NCBI GenBank assembly: GCA_951799425.1
Contig: OX637393.1
Coordinates: 40,938,878 to 41,002,877 of the forward strand
Direction: 5' to 3'
DNA: 64,000 nt
DNA from: Ilex aquifolium
Lineage: Eukaryota; Streptophyta; Magnoliopsida; Aquifoliales; Aquifoliaceae
Notes under the pieces: model-generated
What the model was told of the DNA's origin: nothing
The model's database searches: none
The model's input: only the letters and a program-made list of their open reading frames with translations
Made by a program: the position numbers and the translations under genes
In this document: positions 1-12,809 of the stretch, piece after piece
How the letters are laid out: each line of letters begins with the position of its first letter
Position numbering within the stretch: position 1 is the first letter of the stretch

Positions 1-3000
1 CAGAGGCAAGGATCTCAAAGCTATGGGGCATCTCAGCCCCAGTCTTCGGTGGGGCACACACAGACTCACTATACTCCTTCCTACTCTACTATAGGCCAGG
101 GGAACCAGTACCAGTTCCAGGGTGCTACTCAGGCCCCTACTACTTCGCGTGCAGGGATTCCACAATCGGGCCAAGGCATGGGTAGAGGTCGAGGCCAGAG
201 CTCACAGGCCGGGACTTCAGGGACCCAGGGGCGTGTCTACGCCATGATACCTCAGACTGAGCCGGCAGACCAGTCGGTGATACAGGGTACATTTCTGCTC
301 TCTCGCTTATGGGCTAGAGTACTATTTGATTCTGGTGCATCTCATTCTTTTATTGCTGCATCTTGTGTGAAAGACTTGGGCTTAGAGGTTGAAACCTTGG
401 AAGAGTCATTGCATGTGAGTTCTCCCCTAGGAGTTAGGGTGAGCGTTGATCAGATATGTCGGGGTTGTGAGTTAGAGATCTCAGGGATTATACTCACCGT
501 GGACCTTAGGGTCATGGACATGTCGGAGTTTGATGTTATCCTTGGTATGGATTGGTTGACGGCACACCGATTCGTCATTGATTGTGATTGGAAGCGGGTC
601 ACTGCTTACACACCAGATGGGGTTTGTTTCATGTTTCAGGGGGATAAGCACGATGCTTTTCCCCAAGCCGTGTACGACTCTAGATGGCACGGGCAGTTGA
701 TGGGTTGGCTAGCAAGCCTTACCCTGGAGGACGAGGCGAGACAGGAGTTGGGTCTACCTCGGGTTGTGTGTGATTATGAGGATGTTTTTTCTGATGAACT
801 ACCGGGATTACCTCCACATAGGGATGTAGACTTCATTATAGAGTTGCATCCCGGTACATCGCCCATCTCTATGACTCCACATAGGATGACGCCTGCTGAG
901 TTGCAAGAACTCAAGGTCCAATTACAGGAATTGTTGGACAGAGGGTTCATTAGACCGAGTACCTCACCTTGGGGCGCTCCGGTGTTATTTGCGAAGAAGA
1001 AGGACAAAACCCTTCGACTATGCATAGATTACCGGCAGTTGAATAGGGTTACTATCAAGAATAGGTACCCTTTGCCGAGGATTGATGACTTGTTTGATCA
1101 GCTGAGAGGGGCGCGGGTCTACTCCAAGATAGATCTCCGCACCGGTTACCATCAGTTGAGGGTTAGGGAGACAGATATCCCTAAGACGGCGTTTCGGACG
1201 CGGTATGGGCATTTCGAGTTCACAGTGATGCCATTCGGATTGACGAATACCCCGGCGGCATTCATGGATCTCATGCATAGGGTGTTTCAACCCTACCTTG
1301 ATCAATTTGTTGTAGTCTTTGTTGACGACATCTTGATCTACTCCAAGTCTGAGGAGGAGCATGAGGGTCACTTGAGGATTGTTCTCTAGGCCTTGAGAGA
1401 CCATCAGTTGTACGCCAAGTTCAGCAAGTGTGAATTTTGGCTGACTGAGGTGAAGTTTTTGGGACATGTGGTGTCAGCTTCGAGTGTATCCGTAGACCCA
1501 GAGAAGGTTGAGGCAGTCATGAATTGGGAGAGGCCGAAGTCAGTCTTCGAGATACGCAGTTTCTTGGGGTTGACAGGGTATTACCGGCGGTTTATTGAGG
1601 ACTTCTCCCGACTAGCTGCACCTATGACCAGGTTGACTCGGAAAGAGGTCAAGTTCGAGTGGAATGATGCTTGCGAGAAGGCATTCCAGGAGTTAAAGAG
1701 GAGGCTTACTTCAGTTCCTATTTTGATTGTCCCAGAAAGGGGACAGAGGTACACAGTGTATTGTGATGCCTCTAAGGACGGACTTGGATGCGTTTTGATG
1801 CAGTCCGGGAGGGTGGTGGCTTATGGTTCTCGGCAGTTAAAGAACTACAAGCAGAATTACCCCACACATGACATGGAGTTGGCAGCCATTGTCTTTACCT
1901 TGAAGGCTTGGCGCCACTATCTATACGGTGAGCAGTTCGAGGTGTTTTCAGACCACAAAAGTCTGAAGTACATCTTTACACAAAGGGACCTCAACATGAG
2001 GCAACGCAGGTGGATGGAGTATCTGGAGGATTATGACTTCACTATGCATTACCATCCCGGTAAGGCAAATGTGGTGGCTGATACACTCAGCCGGAAGTCA
2101 CGGAGAGTCTTGGCTAGTGTAGCTTCTCGAGAGTGGCAGATGCTCGAGACTGTGGGACAGTTCGGGCTATGTTACATGGGACAGACTCAGGGTACTTTGG
2201 GGAGTTTGGTGGCTACGCCTTCCCTACTGAGCAGGGTTGTTGAGTCCCAGAGTCAGGACACGGAGCTATTGTCCATCCGGGACCGTGTACATGCAGGTAC
2301 AGGTGACGAGGGCTGGGCCATTCACTCGGATGGTAGTCTTCGGTATCGAGGAAGGGTTGTGGTTCCTCAGTTGGCGGATCTGAGAGAGGAGATCCTTAGG
2401 GAGTTTCATTGCTCCCGTTTTGCGGTTCATCCAGGGGGCACGAAGATGTATCATGATCTTCGTCGCCAGTATTATTGGAATGGGATGAAGCGACAGGTTG
2501 GAGATTTTGTTAGTAGATGTCTCACGTGTCAGCAAGTGAAGGCTGAACACCAGAGACCAGCAGGGTTACTCCAGCCATTGGAGGTAGCTGAGTGGAAGTG
2601 GGAACATATCACGATGGATTTTGTGACTCATTTGCCACGGACATCGTGGGGACATGACGCAGTATGGGTGGTAGTGGACCGGCTTATGAAGTCGGCACAC
2701 TTTTTGGCTGTGCGGATGACCTTCACACTGGAGGAATTCTGCAGGTTATATATACGGGAGATTGTCCGGTTGCATGGGGTACCCGTGTCTATAGTATCGG
2801 ATCGGGATCCCAGGTTTACGGCTCATTTTTGGGAGAGTTTCCAACGAGCCATGGGGACACAGCTGATGATGAGCACTGCTTTTCATCCCCAGACGGACGG
2901 TCAGTCTGAGAGGACCATTCAGACATTAGAGGACATGCTACGGGCATGTGTCCTAGATCTCAAGGGTAGCTGGGAAGATCATTTACCCTTGGTGGAGTTC

Positions 3001-3671
3001 GCCTATAACAATAGTTATCAGGCGAGCATACAGATGGCACCCTATGAGGCACTATATGGGAGACCATGTCGATCTCCGGTTTGTTGGACAGAGGTTGGAG
3101 AGAGACTTTCTACGGGTCCAGACTTGGTTAGATACACCTCAGAGAAGGTGGGCTTGATACGGAAGCATCTTCTCACGGCTCAGAGCCGGCAGAAGAGCTA
3201 CGCCGATAGACGGCGGCGACCTCTAGAGTTTGAGGTGGGAGATCATGTCTTCTTAAAGGTGATGCCTACGAGAGGAGTGGTCAGGTTCGGCAAGCGAGGA
3301 AAGCTGTCACCGAGGTATATCGGGCCCTTTGAGATACTTGAGAGGGTTGGTACAGTCGCTTACCGGTTGGCGTTACCGCCAGATTTATCGAGTGTTCACG
3401 CGGTGTTCCATGTCTCTTGCTTCGGAAATACACCCCAGATCCGACTCATGTGGTGGATTGGGGCGAGCTTGTTGTTGATGCGGATGGGACCTTCGAGGAG
3501 GGACCGGTGCGTATCATGGATAGCCGAGATCAGGTTTTGCGAGGCAAGACCGTGAGGCTAGTGAATGTGCTGTGGCAGCACCGGGGAGTGCAAGAGGCGA
3601 CATGGGAGCGCAAGGACACCGTACGTGCCAATTATCCTTTCTTGTTTGAGGATAGAGGTACATTTTTATAG
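1..3671 (+). pseudogene. gypsy gag-pol polyprotein, 5' truncated by window edge, one nonsense and one frameshift
   Basis: The frame is open from base 1, so the apparent start near 49 is not a real start. A Gln/Gly/Ser-rich end of gag is followed by an aspartic protease with [10 protein letters not shown] (codons from about 325). Reverse transcriptase follows, with YRQLN at about 1030 and FVDDILIYS at about 1317-1343. An in-frame TAG at 1387-1389 stands where relatives have a sense codon, between RT and the RNase H connection. Reading resumes to RNase H (YCDAS, about 1760) and integrase: a HHCC zinc region near 2400-2530 and catalytic Asp, Asp, Glu in MDFVTH, SDRDPRF and QSERT. At about 3417 one base is missing, shifting the frame; the C-terminal module (VLWQHRG, EATWE) continues in the next frame to TAG at 3669-3671. 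Only two lesions suggest moderate age. It cannot give a full polyprotein as it stands. Confidence 0.9.
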
Positions 3672-3756
3672 TCATTTACTATTACATGACTGTAGCATAT
3701 GCATGAGATTGCATGTATGTGTATGTGTATGTAAATTTCGGGGACGAAATTCTTTT

Positions 3757-3769
3757 AAGGGGGGAAGAA
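3757..3769 (+). other. polypurine tract of the gypsy element
   Basis: AAGGGGGGAAGAA lies directly before the TG that opens the 3' LTR. This is the standard plus-strand priming site of an LTR retrotransposon. Confidence 0.8.
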
Positions 3770-4157
3770 TGTAAAACCCGGGAAATTTTGATTTTTTTGT
3801 GAATAAGGGCAAAATGGTCATTTGCCATCCTAATGCTTATTTGAAATACTCATGCTCTAGACCTCGGATGAGGAAATGGAGTTTGCCGTTGGATTCGTAT
3901 CGCGAAATTGAGTCACCCTGTCAAATTTCGTCGAATTCCGAGATAGTCAGATTTTTGCACGTCGTTCGAGGCGACTGCGTGGCAAATGACATTTTAAAGG
4001 TCCCTAATAATGGATTTTATAAAATTTCCTTAAAATTAAGTTAAATTTCAAATAAAATTAATTTGAACTTAATCCGAGGCACAATGAATCGTTTCGGGAC
4101 GAAAAACGGACCCGAAAGTCGAAAATATGTGGTGCGATGTGGACCGCACATTTTTGC

Positions 4158-4168
4158 CTATAAATATA
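4158..4168 (+). promoter_or_regulatory. candidate TATA box in gypsy LTR
   Basis: CTATAAATATA lies about 390 bp into the LTR, a usual position for the U3 promoter of plant gypsy LTRs. The transcription start is not visible. Confidence 0.5.
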
Positions 4169-5812
4169 GACCTAAATCAGATATTTTACACATAATATCT
4201 CTTAAAAAACAGTGCTGGACGTTTGAGGAGAGAGAAGAGAGAAAAAAGTGGTTTTCAAGTTTTCTTTCGCCGATTCCGGGAGTTCCGTCCGTCGGAATTC
4301 GTCAGTCCAGAAGTCAAAGTTTATCTACGCGACAAGGGCTACGCGTACATACCAAAAAGAGCTGATTTCACCGAAGATCCAAAGACGGGATTTTGGGAAA
4401 ATCAAATATTTGGACTTAAATCTTGTTCTTGGAGGTTCTACCGGTTGTTTTACGCTCCACGAGGTAGGGTTTCCTCCTACTCGGGTCTATTTCTAACCTA
4501 TGGTGTCATAAGTAATGGTTAGATGTATAGAGTTGTTATGACTTGTCTATAGTCATGGGAATCATGAAAGGAATATAGAAATGGCCTAGATAAATTACTT
4601 GTTAAATTTGGTCTAGGGAAGTTACTTGTGAAATTTTCTTGTAACTTGTTATTATGTGAGCAAATTGTGTGATAACATGATGTTTGCCTTGATGGTGTTT
4701 GCTAAATGCCTATGTGTGGATAAAGTTTGTTATGACACAATGATGTATAGCATGCTTGGATATTGTAGTGAAGGAATTGTTGATATATGCATTTTTTGAT
4801 ATATTAACATTGTGACAAAATATGGTATTTATATGTTTGTAATATGAATTGCCATGGATATGTTGAAATTGTTCGTATGGCACCCATTACATATTGAACA
4901 TGTGATAAAATTTCTCATTGGGCATGATTGCATATTGAGCATGACATTGGCATCACATTCATGGGCTTAGGCATGAGTGTGGGTGTGTATGCATGGTTAA
5001 TCAAACACCATTCTTGGTGATTGATGGGTGGGCTCGGGAAAGTTGGGTTGAAAATCCGACTGAGTTGCATGGCATGCATGAAAGAAAAACTTGTGTAGGG
5101 TATAGCAAGAAGGGGTAGATCCCCCCCTCGGGTGCAAGACCCGGCGACTTGGTTATACACTCCCCTGTGGTGAAATTCCGGAAAAGTGTAGTATGGTGTA
5201 CGGAACCGGCGGTATAAAATCCAAAATCCGTTGCCCAACGAGACACAAGATTTTGATTACATAAACACTCATTCAATGGGTGACATCCAACAATGATTTG
5301 ATTTTGCAAATACATGTTTTCAATTCAAACGGTCATTGGATGTATTTTCCATCAGTTGATGGGGTTACTACACATTGGTATTGCATTGTGTTGTAGGAGT
5401 CGGTAAGGACTTGGGTTAAGATGCATGAGTGAGTCTCACCTCATTTCATGGCATGACATGGTAGCATTCCAACATTGAATGCATATTCTTGTATGGAATG
5501 GTTGTTAAATGTTGTTTGTTGCATGTACACATTTCATATGCATCTAAGGTGGGGAGTAGCCTCTGTAGGATATACTCTACTGGGCGTTGGCTCACCCTAT
5601 ACGGGAATACATTTCAGGTGGGAGAAATACACCGGTGGATGGCTCCAATTCGGACCCTCATGTTTGAAGAAAGCCGAATGTGGCTTTATTTTGTGTTAAT
5701 GTAAAACACTTGTGAAACTTATGTCTTGGACATGTAATCTTTTGCAAATAATTGTAATAGAATTTATATGAATTATTGTTAAAACAACCTTGCATGTTTT
5801 GACATAGGTAGG

Positions 5813-5910
5813 GATAAATGGACCCGGTGTGGTCAATGTTTATAAGTATGGATAAATAGACCTGGTGTGGTCAATGTTTACTTATAAATGGACCCGGTGC
5901 GGTCATTGCT
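5813..5910 (+). repeat. three-unit tandem repeat in LTR
   Basis: Three imperfect copies of GATAAATGGACCCGGTGTGG plus TCAATGTTTA start near 5813, 5850 and 5884. They differ by a few substitutions and lie in the 3' part of the LTR. Confidence 0.7.
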
Positions 5911-6124
5911 TTATATTGGGCCTCGGATGGGTCATGTGAAAATATATTGCACAGGTTGAGTTTTGGGTAGAGCTCCCCGTACAAAGGAGACTCTGCCCGA
6001 ATTTTGTTAAATTATGGACCCCGATAAATGGGGCATAACGGCGAGATACGGAGTTACCCGGTATCCACGGGTATTCCGCGGGTTGATGGGAAATCAACGG
6101 ACCCCCGGGTTTTGGGGCGTCACA

Positions 6125-6356
6125 AAGCTTCCCCATGATGTACCCATCGGGTGTAACTTTGTAATATTCCATTTTCGAATAGATGATCTTCAACCTCTTT
6201 TAAACCTCTAAAATACACGTTCATGCATTTGCGAGATGGGCATCGAATATTATTAGTCTGACCCATATGATCACGTGCATATTCAATAAACGATTTAACT
6301 CCATTTTTGTAAGCATAAAAAAATCTACGATTTTGTTGCATCCAACTTCTATCCAT
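6125..6356 (-). pseudogene. CACTA (En/Spm) transposase-associated domain, interrupted
   Basis: The minus strand encodes a start MDRSWM, then FIEYARDH, IRCPSRKC, VEDHLFENGI and YTRWVHHGE. This is the N-terminal transposase-associated domain found before the TNP2-type transposase of plant CACTA elements, including its conserved Cys pair and the WxxHGE end. The start codon is at 6356-6354. The reading frame stops at the gypsy LTR boundary (6124), so the gypsy element inserted into this exon. The transposase proper would lie left of the gypsy element, outside the window. Family assignment is confident; the gene is disrupted. Confidence 0.75.
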
Positions 6357-8639
6357 ACTCAAATCCCTATAGCATAGTATCAAACAAGAAAATAACAACA
6401 AAATGAATTAATTCACTAACAAAAAATGAATTATCTTTATATTAGATGTAAATATTTATCGTCAAGGCCAATTCGTTGAGTCATAATATATATCCAACCT
6501 CTTTCACTCAATGCTATTCCAAGTAAAATTCTTTTACAGGATATTTTTATATAAAATAAAATTGCTAAAAGTCCAGTTAATTGAAATAATTTAATCTAAA
6601 ATGTAATCCATAATAGCTAATTCTGAATATATGAATCCAATTAGTTAGAAAAAAAATTATTCCAAACAAAAAAAGAAAAGGCAAGGGGCAGAGAAAGAGA
6701 TTTCGATGGGTGTTATGGGATGGAGAGAAAGAAAGGGAGGGGGCAGTCAAACCAGTGGCCGGCGATACCGAATAAAATATGGAGGGTTTTGCTGATAGGG
6801 TCATAGTTTTTAAACCGGGCCCGGACCTCAACCCGACAAAAGGACTGAGTCAGCGGGTTACTGGTTCAACCACTGGATCACTGGTTAGACCGGTTATATA
6901 ATAAAAAATAATGATTAATGCTAATAAATATGCCAAAAAAATATATAATTATAAAAACTACATAATTAATGTTTGCAAGAAATGACAAAAAATAGGCTAA
7001 AATTTCTCAAATTCTCAACTGAACCTCAATTTTCTGTATGCCAATCTTCTATTCCCTTCATTGCATCTGTTAAGGAGTTAATGAGATTCAAATTCTTAAC
7101 CAAGAATCAATAAGGGTTTAAAACCCACCAATGTATGCTGCATGTTTCAAGAATGGAGGAAGTAAAACACCATATTAATGGCGATTGATTGCAGATCGCT
7201 AATCTCCTATGAAACAAACAAATATGTCAAAAATAAAAAACAAGAAAGTAAGATATGTTTCTTAAAAATAAGTCCAATATTCACAAAATAATGAACCAAA
7301 AGTATGAAAATAGTGGCTACAAACATTACAATCAGAACACAATAAATTATTATTAAAGTGAAGTCTACAAACTGCAGAGAAACAAATAAAAATGGTGATG
7401 AAGTACCTGTATCGTTAATCCTCATTCGATTCAAGCCAACGACATGAGTTGAGGCACCATCGAGAGACGACCATAAACCATGAACAACTATGTCGATGAT
7501 GGTGGTGCCTCCTGCGTGTTTGAGCTGAGACGATCGAGAGTTGTAGAGGTTAGAGAAAGAGACAAAGAGAGACGAGTGAAGGCTGACAGATGAGAGGGCA
7601 TGACTTATCTACTGTTAGGCTTCTAACAGCACCGTGTACTGTTAATTAAAAACGGTGCCGTTTCACAGCATGGACCCACATAATTGGCTTGCCAGCATCC
7701 AAACGACACCGCTTCATGATAAACTCTTCCAACGACGCCGTTAGCAATCCTTCACAGCAATAAACTATTCGAAAACCTCTCGGCCTGTTTCCCACCATAA
7801 ACAAATGTTTTAGTTTTACCCAACACTCCAATATATTCTCTCGCCCCAAAACAGCCCGTCGTTGTGCTCAAATCTGTGCAACTTAGAGTCAATAATCCAT
7901 AAAGTCAAACATGGCGAATCAAAATCTATTTGCATCATCCAAATCTGGGACAAAACGGAATGGATAGAGAATGTGATTTACTGCAATAAAAAATTATTGC
8001 CCTAAACTTTTAAAAATTTTAGAGTTTGAGTTTGAAATTGAACAATCAAACCTAGGTCTTGATATTTTTTTTAAAAAAATTGAACAGAAGTTGACCATTG
8101 CCGGCACCGAAATGTGAGCAGCGAGCTATCGAAAAGTTTTGGAACAGAATTTTTGTGGGAAAATGAAGATAGCGTATGGAGCGATTTGTTAATTTAAGGG
8201 AAAATTTCAGCTACATCCCTACTAATTTATCACATCTTCAAGGACATCTCATCTATTATTCAAAACATAACTGACACCCCTTCTAGTTTATATTTAAACA
8301 TCACTGATACCCCTGTTGTTAAATCACTATTTTTAACAAAAAAAATTCATCTAAAATATCAAATTTGCCCATACATAAACCCCAAACAATTTTTCTATAT
8401 AAAATTCGAGTCGATTAAAATTCATTTTTCTACAAATTAAAATTCGAGCATATTAAAATTTGAGCAGATTAAATTTTATTTTTTTTTACATATTAAAATT
8501 TGACACTATTAAAATTCTTTTTTTACATATTAAAATTCGAGCCGATTTGAGTTTTACTTGAACTGTTAGCGCCAATTAACATATCGATATGGTATAATTT
8601 GAAATTTTCCATTATATATAAAATAAGCCACTTGACAAC

Positions 8640-9202
8640 ACCAATGTAGTGACATAAACTAAATTATTTTTAGTGACATAATTAATTTAGTTACTAAAAA
8701 TATGAAAGTTTTAGTGGCGACTTGACAATCATCACTAAAAATATAAAAGTTTTAATAACAACACCAATGTTGTCACTAAAACTATGAAAGTTCTAGTGAT
8801 GACATCAAAGTCACCACTAAAGCCATTAGTGTTTTAGTGACGACATCAAATTCATCACCAAAACCATTAGTGTTTTAGTGACAACATCAAAGTCATCACC
8901 AAAACCTTGAAACTTTCAGAGATGAATAATCTCATTACTAAAAGTAATTGTTTATCATTTTGAGTAACGACAATAAAATTCATCACTATTTATCCAATTT
9001 CTCACACTTTTATTGACGAAGTTACGGTGACGAACACTTATTCATCACTAAAAGTTAACTTTTTGTGACAAATAGTGTTGTCGTCACTCATCCTGGACCA
9101 TTAGTGACAAATTCACATGTCATCGCTAAAAGGGTATCATTAATGACGAAAATAACTTGGTCACTAAAAAATTTGTCACTAAAGCCCATAATTATTGTAG
9201 TG
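8640..9202 (-). repeat. CACTA subterminal repeats and terminal inverted repeat
   Basis: The unit TTTTAGTGACGAC and its complement GTCGTCACTAAAA recur many times with small changes, as in CACTA subterminal regions that bind the transposase. The block ends at 9202 in ATTATTGTAGTG, the complement of the CACTA-type terminus. Confidence 0.65.
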
Positions 9203-12200
9203 CCAGGCCCGACCCGACAAAAATTCGCGGGCCTACCCCGGCCCGGCCCATGGACACACCTAGGATGAAGCTCATAAATTTATGAATAATCCAAAAATGT
9301 TATGCAAAATACCATTGCTATTCCAATTCAATTACTAACAGGCTAACACATTTTTTTGGTAAAGCAAGCCAAATGAAGTAATTAAAAAATACAACTAAAA
9401 GGTGAAATTCAATAAACTCATCACTAAGCTTGAATGAAAATTTAAGCAAATTCCATGCAAGCAATGAATCAAACTGAAAATTAGTGAACTAAAATTCTAA
9501 TATAAAGACATGACAGTGATTTTTAGCACAACTAGCTAGCTCTTTCTCCTTCCCAATCAAATTAATTATGAAACTTTGAATTCATGGACAAATCAATATA
9601 TGATCAACACATAATTTATAAATAAAAACCAAATTCAAAGGAATGCAACAAAGCCCGTACCTAGGCATGAGCACACCTTTTTTCCCATGAACCATTGAGC
9701 CGCCAAGGCATGGAACACTTCTGAAAATGACAAAATGAACATAGGTCTCGATTGAAGCGTAGAAAACCCCAATTCAAAACCACAAAACAGTCAAGAGAGA
9801 AATATGGAGATATGAGTCACCCATAAACATATCAACCAAAATTCAAGATGAGCGAGAGGAAACACTCATTTTACTTAGCCTAATAAATTCCCCATTCATA
9901 AAAAAGGAAAATCCATCTTACTCACCTATTTTGCTCATCAATATTGAAGACACAACACCAGTTATTTCACAAAAATAAAGCTAGTTAGGCCAAAACAAAT
10001 GAATCTATCTCCTCTAGAATAAAATAAAGTTTACAAATTTCCTTTATCCACCTAATACTTCAATAAAAATATTATAGCACCACTAAAAGACAGGGGAGGC
10101 ATATTGTACCAATATAAAATTCAAATCTAACTTTCCAACCCAAGTTCCTGAATGTATTTGAAATAATCCATGTATGGACACCACCACATCACCCAATCCC
10201 AAAAGCTAATATGAAAGAATAATATTTCCCCCAACTACTAAAAAGTTGCACCACTGGGGAATTTGAAAATAGGTGGGTTGCTGAAAAGATAGATATGTGG
10301 CTAGATGAGTACCTTCATTAGCGAAGGAAATTTAGCTTTTCAAAAAATAAATGGAATTTAACCCTATAAATCAAAATTCGTAGGAGATATCATAAATTGA
10401 TAGAAAAAAAAAAGAACCTAACAACTATGCCAAAATCAACCAGTAATAATAAAGAATTAAAATGACAAAAATTGAGAATCAATAATTATTTTGAACAAAT
10501 CATCCAAGTAAGAATTCAACTAAACCAAACAATCCACATATTTCAAGACCACATTGTACCTAAACAACACAATCACATGAAAATATTTTAGAGGCAAAGG
10601 AAGCTTCAAACATCACATGCAATTGTTGAACATCTCATTTTTCATTGAGGAAAAAAAACACAACCCACAACTTGCTTGAAAATAAAGGGAAAAAATACCT
10701 TTCAAAGCTAAATCTCGACTGCTATGCTCTGGAGACACCTCAGACTATAATGTTTTCCCAAATCCACAATTATGACCAAACACCAACTAACCTGCTCACA
10801 GCACACTCACAGAAGGACCCTTGCAAGCCCAAGAATTTCATACATAAATCTTTATAACCATAGCAGATTAAGTATATGTTCCTTGTTGGCCATCATTGTG
10901 ATCCTAAAGATTAATTTTGAAATCAATAAGGTTTCATACCAAACCACCAACCATGCACCAAAGAAACACAACAAACTGATATGCAATCGATCATCTAGCC
11001 ACCTCTTGAAAATTCCCAAACCATAAACACCATAGTCCCTTCAAACTGACCTTTATTGCTATTTAGTCCATTAGGTAGGGGAGGTGCTTAAGGTGCAATA
11101 TAATCTTGAACGCTGCACTTGGAAAGCAATCAAAATTATCAACATGGACAATAAATAGGAATAGAATAAAATCAAGAGTGTCCATTCAGTCAAAAAGAAA
11201 GTGATCCAAAACACCAAAATATTATATGTCTAGCCATGCCTCCAGACCCAGTTCGTAATACATATTTGGTCGCTGGGATTTTATACAACTTGATAACAGA
11301 CTTGGGACAAAAAAAACAAAAAAATACAACTCATTCTTTTGGGATAACAGTAACCACCCATCCCCGTGTTCTTTGACTCCATGATCACTACCTAAAATTA
11401 ATTATGTAAAAGAAATGAATTAAACTCATACATCCACAAAAAATAAAGAACACGTATTAATTCCAAAAGAAGAAATGCAAAATATTTCCTTCTAGTAGTT
11501 AAGCTACAACAAGGGTTTTTAAAGGCAATAGTAGTCTATCAAAACAAACACAACTCTTGATCATAGTCAGGGAAAAAAAGAAGAAGTAAACAGATCACTA
11601 TATCTCTAACTGTGCCAAAAAATTACCATGTTTATACAAATTAATTAGAAAGGACCACTGCACATCCAACTACGCCAACCACAGATAATCACAACTAATG
11701 AAGCTTTCAAGTACAAAAACAACACTACTTATTTAACTTATCATGGAAGTGTTGTAGCCGAAACACTGATTCAACAAGACAAAATTCCTTTGACATCTAA
11801 GTTTATAAAAACATTTGTGCCCGATAATATTTTCTGTAATTCATAAACTGCAAGAAGAATAAAGAGAATAGAAATTAGCACCTTTGATTTTTTTTTTAAT
11901 AGAAAGCACAAAGAAAAACAAAGGTCGAATTTACCTTTGACTCAAAAACTCAGCTGGTTATGTCCAGTGACGCCTCGAACCACGATGTCAGCAAAAGAAA
12001 GATGATTTTGACTGTGGTTTCATCAACAAACAAATGTAGCATACCATTTTTAGAGAGCGAATTCAAATTATCAAGCAGCAGCATTTCGCTACCACTGCCT
12101 CCCGTTATTTCGTAAAAATCATGTTGTATTACATTCGAAAGACACCATACATGGTACTTTCGGGGTACAGTTTAAAGCAACAGAAAGGGAGAGCCTATAA

Positions 12201-12211
12201 TTTTCCTTTTA
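9203..12211. other. AT-rich intergenic DNA, no gene seen
   Basis: A short GC-rich patch (GGCCCGGCCCATGG, about 9238-9251) follows the CACTA end and resembles common plant repeat debris. The rest is AT-rich with only short open frames lacking recognisable motifs. No gene or element boundary could be supported. Confidence 0.5.
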
Positions 12212-12453
12212 TCAAAATTTTTATTAAAGGTTTAAAACAATTCCATCATCAAAACTCTCTCAGATCCTACAAAAAAATATAACAACTAAACAAATTTGAA
12301 AACATTCATAAAACCACTCACTATCAACTATTTCAAAAATTTATGTTAAAGGTTTAAAACAATTCCATCATCAAAACTCAGATCCTGCAAAAAAATATAA
12401 CAACTAAACAAATTTGAAAATATTCATAAAACCACACACTATCAACTATTTCG
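12212..12453. repeat. tandem duplication, period about 122 bp
   Basis: Two adjacent copies start near 12212 and 12333. Both contain TTAAAGGTTTAAAACAATTC, then ATCCT(A/G)CAAAAAAATATAA, then ATAAAACCAC and ACTATCAACTATTTC. Identity is high apart from a 4-base indel (CTCT). Confidence 0.8.
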
Positions 12454-12782
12454 AAATCAATAAACATGTATAACAACCACCAAAGATATAGTCTTTTTTT
12501 TCCCCAAGCTCTCTTATGTATCTTCATTTCTTTTTCAAAATTATACAGACAAAAAAAAAAACGAAGAAACATGGGTGTGATCATATGGTTTTGGAGGAAA
12601 AATATGTATGGGATAAAATTTAACTTGCTAACTAATTTATTATATAGATATGTAGATATTAGAGACAACAAACAATTATGTAGGTCTTATTTTTCTCTCT
12701 ATACATACATAGACACACATCATATATGTGGGTTTAAAGAAAGAGAAGAATAGACTGTGAGACTCTCTTTCTTTGTGTGTAT

Positions 12783-12809
12783 ATAGCGACAACTCGTGCC
12801 TGAAGGCAC
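12783..12809 (-). mobile_element. possible decayed Helitron 3' terminus
   Basis: GTGCCTGAAGGCAC at 12796-12809 is the same hairpin as in the Helitrons at 16159 and 27546, with nine bases between it and a degenerate CTRR (CTAT on the minus strand). No matching 5' end was found, so the extent is unknown. Confidence 0.35.

Larger units (their letters stand above)
1..6124 (+). mobile_element. Ty3/gypsy chromovirus (Tekay/Del-like), 5' part outside window
   Basis: The window opens inside the gag-pol gene of an LTR retrotransposon. Protease, reverse transcriptase, RNase H, integrase and a C-terminal module follow in the gypsy order. A polypurine tract lies at about 3757-3769 and the 3' LTR runs from TGTAAAACCC at 3770 to GGGGCGTCACA at 6124. 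The integrase is followed by a tail resembling the chromodomain-type end of Tekay/Del elements, so that lineage is inferred. The element is inserted in the coding exon of a CACTA transposon: the bases right of 6124 continue a minus-strand transposase-associated domain. The candidate right target duplication is AAGCT (6125-6129); its left partner is outside the window. Confidence 0.9.
3770..6124 (+). repeat. 3' LTR of the gypsy element (2355 bp)
   Basis: It begins TGTAAAACCC and ends GGGGCGTCACA, so it has TG...CA termini. A TATA box (CTATAAATATA) lies at about 4158-4168, a likely U3 promoter. The stretch from about 5560 to 5700 (GGCTCACCC then TTTCAGGTGGG, then CACCGGTGGATGGCTCC) recurs in inverse orientation at the right end of the window (63890-64000), showing a second family member there. 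A three-unit degenerate tandem repeat lies at 5813-5910. No protein-coding gene is seen inside; several short open frames in it are chance. Confidence 0.85.
6125..9202 (-). mobile_element. CACTA element, 5' part, minus strand
   Basis: I infer one minus-strand CACTA element from three signs: the transposase-associated domain at 6125-6356; a subterminal region at 8640-9190 with many direct and inverted copies of TTTAGTGACGAC-like motifs; and a terminus reading CACTACAATAAT inward from 9202. The orientation fits, since the coding start lies downstream of the 5' terminus on the minus strand. The stretch 6400-8640 holds no other gene I recognise. It includes a CCGG-rich patch near 6810-6890 and an AAACGG/CCGTTT-rich stretch near 7620-7740. 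The other end is beyond the window, so the link between terminus and gene is an inference. Confidence 0.5.

Noticed and set aside
481-2550. Minus-strand open frames opposite the gypsy gag-pol
   Set aside because: Shadows of the strong plus-strand coding frame.
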